A stretch of 64,000 nt of DNA from Tragulus kanchil (GCA_022376925.1 JAIOJX010000024.1:169043608-169107607); one strand, 5' to 3'. Counted from the stretch's first letter, positions 1 through 10,556 are shown. Program-made: numbers and translations. The notes: a model not told the origin generated them from the letters alone.

Positions 1-395
1 ACTAAAACTGACCACATTAACGACTTTACAACCACAACATCTGCATAAACATGACTTTAATTCCAAGAAATTCTTGCCCAGAAAGATGAAGTTGCAAATA
101 ATCAAGAGTTTCCTCAAAGTCTTTTTAACTAAACGACAGACTACAAACAGACCTAACCGTCCATCACGGTAAAGAGCCCCTCCTCCGCAAGATTACTCTT
201 GGGTTTATGCATCAACTGTTGACTGTTTTAGGTTTGCTTCAAAACTCTCCCTTCCCTCTGTCTGCTAATCCAAAGACGATCACAATTTAGTCCTATCTCA
301 AACACGCCTTCATTGAAAGACCTGTCTTAAACCAACTCTAATTCTCTGAAGCTATTCTACTCTGGACATCCCTCTTTGAAACGTTAAGATTCTGT
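1..395. other. Upstream intergenic sequence, nothing recognised
   Basis: AT-rich unique-looking DNA with no ORF of note, no recognisable SINE or LINE and no splice or promoter signal that I can support. It ends where the first direct duplication begins. Confidence 0.5.
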
Positions 396-559
396 CAACA
401 AATTTGGCTTTGCTTGATAAATGGTTATTTTGGTGGTCTTTGACACATAAATTCCCCAAGGGGAGGCACAATGCTTATTTATTGAATTCTAACCTCTTCT
501 GATGATTGAACACTGATGGATGGGAGAGGAAAGGTGTCTTTAAGAATCTCGGGGGAGGG

Positions 560-833
560 GGCTTCCCTGGTGGCCCAGTGGGTAGAGTCGGTCTGGCAGT
601 GCAAAGGGCACCGGTTAGATCCCTGGCCCGGGAAGATCCCACGTGCCGCTGGACCCGTGTCCAATGCCGAGCCAGCGCTCTGCAGCGCATGCGCCCAGAG
701 TCTGTGCTCTGCAACCAGAGAGGCCACTGCAATGGGAGGCCCGCGCAGCTCAAAGAATAAAGATAGGTGAAAATAATAATAATAAAAAATCAATAAGCTA
801 GGCCAAAATTTAAAAATATATATTAAAAAAAAA
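560..833 (+). mobile_element. CHR-1-type tRNA-Glu-derived SINE
   Basis: Starts with GGCTTCCCTGGTGGCCCAGT and carries the B-box-like GGTTAGATCCCTGGCCCGGG, then the CHR-specific middle (CATGCGCCCAGAG) and an A-rich tail. An imperfect target-site duplication, AAGAATCTC at 542 and AAGAATGTC at 833, frames it. It is copied again at 1731-2004 by duplication 1. The GTG- or CTG-started ORFs inside it are chance. Confidence 0.85.
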
Positions 834-929
834 AGAATGTCAAGGGAGTTAAAGGAGGGAGAGGGATGCACAATGATCAAAGGAGAGCAGCTCTTGTTGT
901 AGAAACGCTGCATTAACAAATAAACGCAG

Positions 930-1286
930 GGCTTCCCTGGTAGCTCAGTGGTAAAGAGTTCCCCTGTCAAATCGTTCCCTGATCCCAAATCGTTTACTGA
1001 TCCGGGAAGATCCCACATGCCGCAGAGCAACTAAGCCCGTGAACCACAGCTATGGAGCTTGTGCTCTAGAGCCTCGGAACCACAACTATTGAGCCCATGT
1101 GCCGCAAGGATTGAAGCTTGTGTGCCCTAGAACCCGAGTTCCACAAGAGAAGTCATTGTAACAAGAAGCCTGCTCACCTCAACTAGAGAGTGGTCCCCAC
1201 TCCCTGCAACGAGAGAAGAACCTACAGCAGCAGTGAAAACCCAGAATAGCCAAAAATAAATAAATAAATACAATTAAAAAAACAAA
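930..1286 (+). mobile_element. CHR-2-type tRNA-derived SINE
   Basis: Starts GGGCTTCCCTGGTAGCTCAG and continues through GATCCGGGAAGATCCCACATG into the long 'CCACAACTATTGAGCC' type body and a CAAAAATAAATAAATA tail. Direct repeats ACAAATAAACGCAG and ACAAATAAATTCAG flank it and look like the target-site duplication. The part 951-998 holds a small internal repeat of 'atcgttccctgatcc'. Copied at 2100-2457 by duplication 1. Confidence 0.85.
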
Positions 1287-1730
1287 ACAAATAAATTCAG
1301 TGGTTAGAACAACGCTCCCCTTTCTCTCGTTTTTATCTACTGTGTTCTTTTTACACCTGTTATTCAGATGGTATTATTTTAAATATACAAAATATAAAAC
1401 ATTTAAATTCCATCCCAACCACTTCAAGCCAGTATGTGAGCTTTGAAGTGACCTTTGCCTCCGCTTGAAGCTTGAGGATGCACATAATAATGGATAAAGG
1501 GTTGATAAACGTTTGGTTCTCTTCAGGAATGGTTACTAAGTCACTAAAAAATATGTTAACTTGCGTCTCAACAAATTTGGCTTTGCTTGATAAATGGTTA
1601 TTTTGGTGGTCTTTGACACATAAATTCCCCAAGGAGGCACAATGCTTATTTATTGAATTCTAACCTCTTCTGATGATTGAACACTGATGGATGGGAGAGG
1701 AAAGGTGTCTTTAAGAATCTCGGGGGAGGG

Positions 1731-2004
1731 GGCTTCCCTGGTGGCCCAGTGGGTAGAGTCGGTCTGGCAGTGCAAAGGGCACCGGTTAGATCCCTGGCCC
1801 GGGAAGATCCCACGTGCCGCTGGACCCGTGTCCAATGCCGAGCCAGCGCTCTGCAGCGCATGCGCCCAGAGTCTGTGCTCTGCAACCAGAGAGGCCACTG
1901 CAATGGGAGGCCCGCGCAGCTCAAAGAATAAAGATAGGTGAAAATAATAATAATAAAAAATCAATAAGCTAGGCCAAAATTTAAAAATATATATTAAAAA
2001 AAAA
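1731..2004 (+). mobile_element. CHR-1 SINE, second copy within duplication 1
   Basis: Near-identical to the element at 560-833. It shares the same flanks and target-site duplication, so it was copied with its surroundings and is not an independent insertion. Confidence 0.85.
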
Positions 2005-2099
2005 AGAATGTCAAGGGAGTTAAAGGAGGGAGAGGGATGCACAATGATCAAAGGAGAGCAGCTCTTGTTGTAGAAACGCTGCATTAACAAATAAACGCA

Positions 2100-2457
2100 G
2101 GGCTTCCCTGGTAGCTCAGTGGTAAAGAGTTCCCCTGTCAAATCGTTCCCTGATCCCAAATCGTTTACTGATCCGGGAAGATCCCACATGCCGCAGAGCA
2201 ACTAAGCCCGTGAACCACAGCTATGGAGCTTGTGCTCTAGAGCCTCGGAACCACAACTATTGAGCCCATGTGCCGCAAGGATTGAAGCTTGTGTGCCCTA
2301 GAACCCGAGTTCCACAAGAGAAGTCATTGTAACAAGAAGCCTGCTCACCTCAACTAGAGAGTGGTCCCCACTCCCTGCAACGAGAGAAGAACCTACAGCA
2401 GCAGTGAAAACCCAGAATAGCCAAAAATAAATAAATAAATACAATTAAAAAAACAAA
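2100..2457 (+). mobile_element. CHR-2 SINE, second copy within duplication 1
   Basis: Near-identical to the element at 930-1286, including its flanks. It is a passenger of the duplicated segment. Confidence 0.85.
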
Positions 2458-2740
2458 ACAAATAAATTCAGTGGTTAGAACAACGCTCCCCTTTCTCTCG
2501 TTTTTATCTACTGTGTTCTTTTTACACCTGTTATTCAGATGGTATTATTTTAAATATACAAAATATAAAACATTTAAATTCCATCCCAACCACTTCAAGC
2601 CAGTATGTGAGCTTTGAAGTGACCTTTGCCTCCGCTTGAAGCTTGAGGATGCACATAATAATGGATAAAGGGTTGATAAACGTTTGGTTCTCTTCAGGAA
2701 TGGTAATTAAGTCACTAAAAAATATGTTAACTTGCGTCTC

Positions 2741-3289
2741 TAATAAATACCTACGTACATTTCAAATAAATAATGGAAGGCTTCCTGGATTCAGTAAGCC
2801 ATGATAAAAAAAAAAAAAAAATTTGCTTTCTTTTCTTCCAAGTGGACCCAAGAAGGTACCATTCTACATTTGCCACGTATCTCACAGGACACGCCGGTCC
2901 AAGTTACACGGTTCCCTCGAACTGGCCGAGTTCCACTTCATGCAACAAGCGAGCTGCTTAGCTCCTCCCAGTCTTTGCTCATTCTGTTCCCTCCGCAGGA
3001 CAGCCACCCCCTCACCTCCTCTGATTACACGGGTTCCTCATTTAGCTGAAAGGTCACCAGTGGCAACCTCATTTCGAAGCCTGCCTTAGCACTTGACCTT
3101 TAACGCGTCTGCCTTGTTCCTAGGCCTTCTAGCCCATCCTTTCAGGTCCAGCCGCCTAATTCCCTGGGGATGGGGAAGAAGGCCTGTTCCTCTAGGCTAT
3201 CCAGTCCTCTGCACTTAGTAGGTTTACAATAAGCACTAGCAAAGAGTTTGCTCCTTTGTGCTCTAACGCTGATGCAAGCAGCAAAGCCG
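2741..3289. other. Unique flank upstream of the CpG island
   Basis: Contains an A-run at 2805-2820 and rises in GC toward 3290. Short ORFs exist on both strands but none resembles a known protein or has coding character. Confidence 0.45.
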
Positions 3290-3434
3290 TGGGCCCGTCT
3301 GCTCAGCTCCTCGCCAGCCTCCCAGGCCACCCAGCCGGAGGTGGGGCGTAGGCCCGCGTGCCTCTCCGGCAGCCCCCGCAGCGCGCGGGGGCCGGTCACG
3401 GGCGCTGGAAATTCCGGCGCGTGCCTGCGGGTCC

Positions 3435-3461
3435 GGGCGGGGGCGGGGGCGGGGGCGGGGC
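3435..3461 (+). promoter_or_regulatory. Tandem GC-box (Sp1/KLF) array
   Basis: Four overlapping GGGCGG(GG) boxes in about 27 bases, roughly 90 bases upstream of the YY1-like motif. They occur only once, because duplication 2 starts downstream of them. So the second CpG-island copy lacks this upstream part of the promoter. Confidence 0.6.
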
Positions 3462-3544
3462 CCCCGTGGAACGAGCCTGTGACGCAGGGGGCGTGCCTGC
3501 GGAGGCCCCGCCCCTTCCTCCTCGCCCTCTCTCGCGGGTCGGGG

Positions 3545-3674
3545 TTACATGGCGGCGACTGCGGCAAAGCGAGCGCCTCGGAGACGCTGCGGCCGCCAGC
3601 ACAGCCGGAGACCTGAGCCAGCCCTCGGGGCGGTCCGCGGGCCCCTCACTCTCTCGATGAGTCGGAGCAGTCCG
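3545..3674 (+). other. MAPK6: Probable non-coding exon 1 of MAPK6
   Basis: The proposed 5' non-coding exon starts around the YY1-like ACATGGCGGC and ends at CAGTCCG|GTGGGT, a good donor at 3675. Joining it to the strong acceptor before 32320 gives a continuous leader. The transcription start is inferred, not seen. The exon contains an ATG at 3549 that would open a short uORF reaching its stop just inside exon 2. A near-identical copy lies at about 4670-4799. Since human MAPK6 has one non-coding first exon, I treat only one copy as real. Confidence 0.5.
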
Positions 3675-4634
3675 GTGGGTACGCGGCTGGTCGCGCTCGG
3701 GGCGCGCCGGCGGGGCGGCTCGGGAGGGCGCCGCGGCGGGCCCGGCGGCGAGCCGGCGCCCTCCTCCATTGTGTGTGACCCTCCGGCGGCCGCCGCGCCA
3801 CAAAGGCGCTTTTGTTCCGCCGCCCGCCGGCTCGCCCGCTCGGGCCGGGCCGGCGGCGGCGGCGGCGGCGGCGGGCCGGGGTCCCCGCGTGGGGCCGGCG
3901 GGCGGCCGGCGCGCCCCTCCCACCCGGCACGCCCCTCGCGGCCGCCCGCCCCGCGCTCCCGGCTCCGCAGGGTCGCGGCTCGGCCCGGCCCCGGCGCGGC
4001 GGCGGCGCGGAGCCTCGCCCCCCGGGAGGCCGGCCTTCAGGGGCCCGCGCGGGCCTCGGCCCCGGCCGGCTCGGGCCGGGCAAAGTCCCCGCGGCCCGCG
4101 CCCGCCGCCCTCGGCCCGGCGGGCGTCTGGAGGCCGGGCGGCGCAGGACGCGCCCGGCTCGGAGCCCCGGTGCCCTCCGCGGCCCAGCCCCGGCTGCGCT
4201 GCGCTCGGGACGCGCCGCGCTGGGGCTCAGCGACCGTCCCCCGGTGCAGTGGGAAGGGGCTGCCTCGCTTGGCTGCGCATTTTTCTCTGACTCGGTGAGG
4301 CTCGTTGAGCAGGACGTTTTGGCCGCCTTTTGTTCTTGGTTGGTAAGACGAGTTCAGGTGGGAGCGCTGCGAAGCAGGTTCCTTTTGATTCCTTTTTATT
4401 TCTACCTTTGCTTGCCCAGTGGACAAGGTCCACGAACGTGAGGTACTGCATTTGCAGCAAAATTCTTGTTCTTTTCCTACGTGGCTGAAAATGCCCTCCA
4501 GAGCCACTTTTTTTCAGAGTCACTTTTGACTGTTGTTTTTCTTGTTGTTGTTGTTTTAACAGATACAGGATGATTTATCACGGGAAAAACAATTGACAGG
4601 GGACAGAAATCGAGCGAAAACCGTTTCAGAGTAG

Positions 4635-5420
4635 CGCCCTTCCTCCTCGCCCTCTCTCGCGGGTCGGGGTTACATGGCGGCGACTGCGGCAAAGCGAGCG
4701 CCTCGGAGACGCTGCGGCCGCCAGCACAGCCGGAGACCTGAGCCAGCCCTCGGGGCGGTCCGCGGGCCCCTCACTCTCTCGATGAGTCGGAGCAGTCCGG
4801 TGGGTACGCGGCTGGTCGCGCTCGGGGCGCGCCGGCGGGGCGGCTCGGGAGGGCGCCGCGGCGGGCCCGGCGGCGAGCCGGCGCCCTCCTCCATTGTGTG
4901 TGACCCTCCGGCGGCCGCCGCGCCACAAAGGCGCTTTTGTTCCGCCGCCCGCCGGCTCGCCCGCTCGGGCCGGGCCGGCGGCGGCGGCGGCGGCGGGCCG
5001 GGGTCCCCGCGTGGGGCCGGCAGAGCGGCCGGCGCGCCCCTCCCACCCGGCACGCCCCTCGCGGCCGCCCGCCCCGCGCTCCCGGCTCCGCAGGGTCGCG
5101 GCTCGGCCCGGCCCCGGCGCGGCGGCGGCGCGGAGCCTCGCCCCCCGGCAGGCCGGCCTTCGGGGGCCCCGCGCGGGCCTCGGCCCCGGCCGGCTCGGGC
5201 CGGGCAAAGTCCCCGCGGCCCGCGCCCGCCGCCCTCGGCCCGGCGGGCGTCTGGAGGCCGGGCGGCGCAGGACGCGCCCGGCTCGGAGCCCCGGTGCCCT
5301 CCGCGGCCCAGCCCCGGCTGCGCTGCGCTCGGGACGCGCCGCGCTGGGGCTCAGCGACCGTCCCCCGGTGCAGTGGGAAGGGGCTGCCTCGCTTGGCTGC
5401 GCATTTTTCTCTGACTCGGT
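4635..5420 (+). promoter_or_regulatory. Second copy of the MAPK6 CpG island and exon 1
   Basis: Repeats 3511-4298 almost exactly, including the YY1-like motif (about 4672), the candidate exon-1 donor CCG|GTGGGT (about 4800) and the GGC run. It lacks the upstream Sp1 array. Read literally it would be an alternative promoter; the seam structure makes an assembly artefact more likely. Confidence 0.7.
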
Positions 5421-5765
5421 GAGGCTCGTTGAGCAGGACGTTTTGGCCGCCTTTTGTTCTTGGTTGGTAAGACGAGTTCAGGTGGGAGCGCTGCGAAGCA
5501 GGTTCCTTTTGATTCCTTTTTATTTCTACCTTTGCTTGCCCAGTGGACAAGGTCCACGAACGTGAGGTACTGCATTTGCAGCAAAATTCTTGTTCTTTTC
5601 CTACGTGGCTGAAAATGCCCTCCAGAGCCACTTTTTTTTTTTTCAGAGTCACTTTTGACTGTTGTTTTTTCTTGTTGTTGTTGTTTTAACAGATACAGGA
5701 TGATTTATCACGGGAAAAAACAATTGACAGGGGACAGAAATCGAGCGAAAACCGTTTCAGAGTAG

Positions 5766-6827
5766 TTTTCTGATGGTTTGAATCGTCTAACCTTATTTTT
5801 TAAAGCTCTGATTGGACACATCCTCTTTTTTGAATGCTGGAAAACAGGTAGAAAGATACCTAGAAAAATGAAGGGACCGAAGAGGACTGGGCCCCTGAAG
5901 GGGAATTGCCTCTGAAGTTTCTTCTTAGAAATGTCAGGAATTTATGTTTGAAATATAATTGCTAATCGGTGGCAAAGACTTTACATTTCTTTAATGGGTA
6001 GAGTTGTTCAGACATGTTTACGAAAGACTTGCTGTGTGCCAGCGAGCATAGACACCGTTCACATGTATGTGCTACATCACGTAAGAATTGCCTTGTGAAA
6101 CTTGTAAAATTGCTTTTTAGTGTCCTAAATTCAGGAATTGCAGTCGTCTAGGAAATATGCTAGATTTGAGCAGGACATGTCTTAATCACCTAAGAATCAA
6201 CTCTTCAGAAAAAGCTCTGGGAAATCGAGAATTATTTATAAAAACCTTTACCTATGACCATATTTTGCAGTTCATTTGTTTGCAGAATAGGATTAAAAGT
6301 GTTCCCTACTTTCTGATGAAGAAAGAATCCAGAGAAGATTGATTTGAAGATCAGTTAATTTTGCCATAGAAAAAACACATACTCTAATGACAAATGTTAG
6401 TGCTAAAAGTGTTGCAACATTTTGCATAAGTTCGCTTAGGCATCGTGAGAATTCGTAACTGAGAAACCAGTAAGGTTTGCTGACTCAGGGTACATTGCTG
6501 AAGGGGATGGGGTCGGGTAGGAGGAAGCTTAGAAGCGCTGCAAGTTTTGAGTTGGGTGATGACTCATCCTGCCCACGGACTGCTACGTGGCTTTTTTTTT
6601 TTTTTTTATACACTGTATTTTTTTTTTTTTTTAAATGATAGGCTAAAATGCTCCTGTTCACATTGTAATTCTGTCTCTCACAGAGGAGCCACAGATTCTG
6701 TAAACTGTGAATGGTTTCTGAGATTGCATTTTAAAAGGATATCATGTATCCTGCAGATGGAATGTTGTAACATTTGGAAGGTAAAATTAATTGCTGGTCA
6801 GTTGGGGCAATGAAATATTTGATACTA
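5766..6827. other. Start of MAPK6 intron 1, nothing recognised
   Basis: Unique-looking AT-rich intronic DNA with two T-runs at about 6591-6607 and 6618-6632. No gene or known interspersed repeat was recognised. Confidence 0.5.
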
Positions 6828-6903
6828 TGGGTTGGCCAAGAAAGTTCGTTTAGGTTTTCATGTAAAATGTTACGTGAAAACTGGAATGAACTTTTTGGCC
6901 GAT
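6828..6903. mobile_element. Mariner-derived MITE (palindrome), candidate miRNA hairpin
   Basis: A 76-base near-palindrome starts GGTTGGCCAAGAAAGTTCGT and ends ATGAACTTTTTGGCCGATC, with a loop around TGTAAAATGTTACG. TA dinucleotides flank it, as expected for Tc1/mariner insertion. The arm sequence (AAAGTTCGTT...GGTTTT) matches my memory of the ruminant mariner terminal repeats, from which the bovine miR-2284/2285 family derives. The arms are diverged (TTTAGG versus CTGGAA), so it is not the youngest form. It lies in sense-strand intron 1. Confidence 0.75.
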
Positions 6904-7326
6904 CTTATAGTAGTTCCTTGGCTATTGATGAACGACTTCTTGAATTATTTACAAATAGTATTTTATGGTGTGGATGAAAATTAACCTTTTGTTTTCATTG
7001 GTAATGTAGCCTCATCTTTTATAGTATCTAGAAATTGGTTTGAGTTGTAAAGTACAGCAGTGTTTAATCAGATATAGTTCTGAACATGAGCATTCACTCT
7101 GATGGAATTGTATATAGTGCTTTCTCTGTTTTTCTGATCTATATGAGTTTAATAGACAAGGTAAATTGGGTATTGTTAAAAAAAATAGATATTGCTGTAG
7201 GCATTGTTTTTTCATCAGTCTTTGTCTATCTGAATGTACAGTTCCAAATTTAGGATTTACATTGAAATTTGGCAATAAAATATTTTGACAGACTGTAGAA
7301 AGCTTTTGTTTACGAGGTTGGCCCAA
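6904..7326. other. Intron 1, nothing clear
   Basis: AT-rich intronic sequence. The stretch at 7314-7326 (GAGGTTGGCCCAAAA) may be a lone mariner end. Nothing else was recognised. Confidence 0.4.
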
Positions 7327-7340
7327 AATAATATTGAGGG

Positions 7341-7500
7341 GGCTTCCCTTGTGGCTCAGTGGATAAGAACCCGTCTGCCAATGCAGGAGACCCAGTTTCC
7401 ATCCCTGATCAGGGAAGATCCCACGTATCGCAGAGCAGCTAAACTCACACATCAACAAAGACCCAGCACAGCCAAAAATAAATAAATAAAAGTTTTTAAA
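7341..7500 (+). mobile_element. Short CHR-type SINE with target-site duplication
   Basis: Starts GGCTTCCCTTGTGGCTCAGT and ends GCCAAAAATAAATAAATAAAA. It is flanked by a 14-base direct repeat AATAATATTGAGGG (7327-7340 and about 7508-7521). It belongs to the same short subfamily as the element at 31903, sharing the unusual CAACAAAGACCCAGCACAGC end. Confidence 0.88.
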
Positions 7501-7521
7501 AAATAATAATAATATTGAGGG

Positions 7522-7869
7522 AAAAAAAAGATTGAGAATAACAGTCTGTTTTCAGAGTGAGAAGGAAAACTCCCCACTCTCTTATTTTTCTTTGTATATA
7601 CTGTTTATCTTCTCAGTGATTATTTGAATGGTTTTGTGGGTAGTAAAGTGTATTAATGTGAATTAAATTTTTGGAGGGGTTTTGGAAGAACATTGTATAA
7701 TTTATATAGGAGAACTTTAGTAAAGTGTAATTCAAACTTTACGCTTCCTACTAAAGGAAATATAAAAATACAAGTATAAAAGTACTATCAACTTTCAAGA
7801 CATCCTAACATTAAGAGGTTGAACGTGTATTTCCAGGGTGTGTTTTAAGAATGTAGGTAATTACCTGTC
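7522..7869. other. Intron 1, nothing recognised
   Basis: Unique-looking AT-rich sequence between a SINE and duplication 3. No ORF or repeat could be supported. Confidence 0.4.
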
Positions 7870-10054
7870 ATGCTTAATTCAGAATTTATAAACAAATTGG
7901 GTGTGTTAGTCTGTCTCCTTTATGAGATACTGTTGTTTGAAAGGATGAGGTTTACCGCTGCTATCCCGTTCCTTGTTTACATCGCCCACTTGAATTCTGT
8001 GTTACTCTTAAGTCCCCTGTTAAAATACAAGATGCCACAATAGTAAATTCTTTTTAGCATTGTTGGCTTCCCAGTGTCAACTCTTTCAGCCTCTTTTGGG
8101 GCTGTTGTATTACTCTACAGCCAGCTTAGGGACATGGGGATTTGGGTTTGTTTTATTGCTCAGAGCCCTGGTTGAGACTTTACAAAAAAAGTCTTACTGT
8201 AGTTACTGTTTATTCCCTTGGGAGTTTCTTGTGAAGTTAATGCATTTAAAGTAAGTGGCATGGGCTGAACCTACTGTTTTTTTCTTCCTTCCATGAGCTG
8301 CATATTTGGAAAATATAGCATATTCCCTTTGATACTTTTTGAAAGGTTTGTCTTACATACATGTTCGCCTTTTAAATCCATTTCTGAAAAGTTACACAGA
8401 GATTGTAGCAAATGACATTTTCCCATTGATTTTCATTTAAATTTGATTTTTTTTTTAATAGGAAAAATATCACAAAAATTGTTAGAATTCTAGCATCTGT
8501 TTCAGGAAGGAGACTCTTATTTTAGGAAGGAGACTCTGTCTTCAGAATGTGAGAAATCTGTGTGCATTTAATTCTGTACAGCCATAAAGCTATAAAATGT
8601 TAGTTTCCATGGAAGGGTCATGAGCATTATCTTCCCCTGGGTGCATCACTTGACTGCCAAAGAGACTGAGGCCCAGAGAGCTCTAAAAGCTTGGCACTCA
8701 CAGGGGGTTTCTAAACAGTGTTAGCAGCACCTGGGAGTTTGTTGGACTTGTAGAATCCGTCCCCATCTCAGGATTTACTGAGTAAGAAGCTACAGTTTAA
8801 CTAGATTAAGTGATTCAAATGCACATTAATTTCTGGAAACACTGCTAAGTGATGCATACATAAGTTGCTCAGGTGGTTAGTGACTGATTTGGAAACTTCA
8901 GGTCTTCTGAGTTGTTCTTTCCATTGGCCCTCCTGAAAAAAAGTCAAAACAGATTGAAGATGCTTAATTCAGAATTTATAAACAAATTGGGTGTGTTAGT
9001 CTGTCTCCTTTATGAGATACTGTTGTTTGAAAGGATGAGGTTTACCGCTGCTATCCCGTTCCTTGTTTACATCGCCCACTTGAATTCTGTGTTACTCTTA
9101 AGTCCCCTGTTAAAATACAAGATGCCACAATAGTAAATTCTTTTTAGCATTGTTGGCTTCCCAGTGTCAACTCTTTCAGCCTCTTTTGGGGCTGTTGTAT
9201 TACTCTACAGCCAGCTTAGGGACATGGGGATTTGGGTTTGTTTTATTGCTCAGAGCCCTGGTTGAGACTTTACAAAAAAAGTCTTACTGTAGTTACTGTT
9301 TATTCCCTTGGGAGTTTCTTGTGAAGTTAATGCATTTAAAGTAAGTGGCATGGGCTGAACCTACTGTTTTTTTCTTCCTTCCATGAGCTGCATATTTGGA
9401 AAATATAGCATATTCCCTTTGATACTTTTTGAAAGGTTTGTCTTACATACATGTTCGCCTTTTAAATCCATTTCTGAAAAGTTACACAGAGATTGTAGCA
9501 AATGACATTTTCCCATTGATTTTCATTTAAATTTGATTTTTTTTTTAATAGGAAAAATATCACAAAAATTGTTAGAATTCTAGCATCTGTTTCAGGAAGG
9601 AGACTCTTATTTTAGGAAGGAGACTCTGTCTTCAGAATGTGAGAAATCTGTGTGCATTTAATTCTGTACAGCCATAAAGCTATAAAATGTTAGTTTCCAT
9701 GGAAGGGTCATGAGCATTATCTTCCCCTGGGTGCATCACTTGACTGCCAAAGAGACTGAGGCCCAGAGAGCTCTAAAAGCTTGGCACTCACAGGGGGTTT
9801 CTAAACAGTGTTAGCAGCACCTGGGAGTTTGTTGGACTTGTAGAATCCCGTCCCCATCTCAGGATTTACTGAGTAAGAAGCTACAGTTTAACTAGATTAA
9901 GTGATTCAAATGCACATTAATTTCTGGAAACACTGCTAAGTGATGCATACATAAGTTGCTCAGGTGGTTAGTGACTGATTTGGAAACTTCAGGTCTTCTG
10001 AGTTGTTCTTTCCATTGGCCCTCCTGAAAAAAAAAAGTCAAAACAGATTGAAGA
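7870..10054. repeat. Direct tandem duplication 3 (7870-8959 / 8960-10054)
   Basis: Offset 1090. The seam is at AAACAGATTGAAG|ATGCTTAATTC (8959/8960). The outer copy continues at about 10054 into CTAATCACTGTCC. Copy 1 is one C short at 8758 and three A short at 8941 relative to copy 2, both close to the seam. Intron 1 sequence only. Confidence 0.93.
8705..8865 (-). mobile_element. MER5A-like hAT DNA transposon fragment
   Basis: The pattern 'aacagtgttagcagcacctgg', 'agtttg', 'tcaggatttactgagtaagaa' and 'gattcaaatgcacattaa' follows MER5A order with the usual decay. Copied at about 9795-9957 by duplication 3. Confidence 0.55.
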
Positions 10055-10059
10055 TCTAA

Positions 10060-10265
10060 TCACTGTCCAGTAGAACATTCTGTGATGATAGAAGTATTTT
10101 ACTCTGTGCTGTCCATTGAGATAGCCACTAGCCACATGGCAGTTGAGCATTTGACAGGTGGCTAGTGCACCCGAGAAACTGAATTTTTAATCATATGTAA
10201 TTTTAACTAATTTATAGTTAGTTGCATGAAGTTTCTGGCAACCATACTAGACAGCATAGATTTAG
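10060..10265. mobile_element. Old hAT-type MITE
   Basis: Ends read CACTGTCCAGTAGAACATTCTGTG and ACCATACTAGACAGCATAGAT, with an internal GATAGCCACTAGCCACATGGC and its inverted partner. This is a well-known ancient mammalian non-autonomous DNA transposon family; I am not certain of its Repbase name. Fragments of the same family occur at 13190-13330 and 40451-40500. Confidence 0.5.
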
Positions 10266-10556
10266 ATGATCTTTGCCCACATTAATTTAAAGTTATCTAA
10301 GCTGTACTTCAATAACTGATTAGTTTTAATTTAATAATTTCCCTCTTTTAAAACTCAGAAAGATGGTAGGTTTCTACCTACCTATATTGCTAATATGCCC
10401 AGGTATTAGTTTAGTAGTTATTATAAAGCAGTGCCAGTTTTCTGATTGATACTCTTGTGTTCAGTAGTGTAGATAATCTTAAGTTGTAAGAATATGCATT
10501 TACCTGTTCGTCTCAGTAAAGATGTTCTCATTTGGATTTAAAAATATTAAAAATAG
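10266..10556. other. Intron 1, nothing recognised
   Basis: AT-rich unique-looking sequence without ORF or repeat signature. Confidence 0.4.

Larger units (their letters stand above)
396..2740. repeat. Direct tandem duplication 1 (396-1568 / 1569-2740)
   Basis: Two near-identical copies lie head-to-tail, offset 1173 then 1171. The seam is at about 1569, where the right end of copy 1 (ending near TTGCGTCTC) meets a second start of the segment at TCAACAAATTTGG. Copy 2 lacks two G in the G-run near 1635 relative to copy 1 near 462, close to the seam. Copy 1 differs by two bases near 1527 relative to 2703. Each copy carries one CHR-1-type and one CHR-2-type SINE. Most likely an unmerged contig overlap. 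Confidence 0.93.
3290..4300 (+). promoter_or_regulatory. MAPK6: CpG island promoter of MAPK6
   Basis: About 1 kb of extremely GC- and CpG-rich DNA without a TATA box. Visible elements in order are a kappa-B-like GGAAATTCC at 3407-3415, a tandem GC-box array (GGGCGG repeats) at 3435-3461, a TGACGCA CRE/AP-1-like site at about 3480, a CCCCGCCCC box at about 3506-3514, and a YY1-type ACATGGCGGC at 3547-3556. A (GGC)n run lies at about 3853-3873. Sp1 arrays followed by a YY1 motif just inside the transcript are typical of broad housekeeping promoters. The nearest gene on this strand is MAPK6, whose first coding exon lies 29 kb downstream. The part from 3511 on is repeated at 4635. Confidence 0.75.
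3511..5765. repeat. Direct tandem duplication 2 (3511-4634 / 4635-5765), promoter and exon 1
   Basis: Offset about 1124-1125. Copy 1 runs to CCGTTTCAGAGTAG at 4634 and is followed at once by CGCCCTTCCTCC, the start of the unit. The outer copy continues at 5766 into TTTTCTGATGG. Copies differ in (GGC)n length, in a few G/C-run indels, and in homopolymers close to the seam (T7 near 4508 versus T11 near 5632; A5 versus A6 near 4587/5715). This duplicates exon 1 and most of the CpG island. Confidence 0.93.

Noticed and set aside
3549..4298. 249-codon frame in the CpG island (and its copies and antisense frames)
   Set aside because: Long frames arise by chance in very GC-rich DNA. The product is low-complexity Arg/Pro/Ala/Gly and would be cut by the proposed exon-1 donor. 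Only its first codons may matter, as a uORF.
5693..5765. Alternative non-coding exon after a good acceptor (TTGTTTTAACAG)
   Set aside because: A polypyrimidine tract and AG are present but no convincing donor follows, and the segment lies at the edge of duplication 2.
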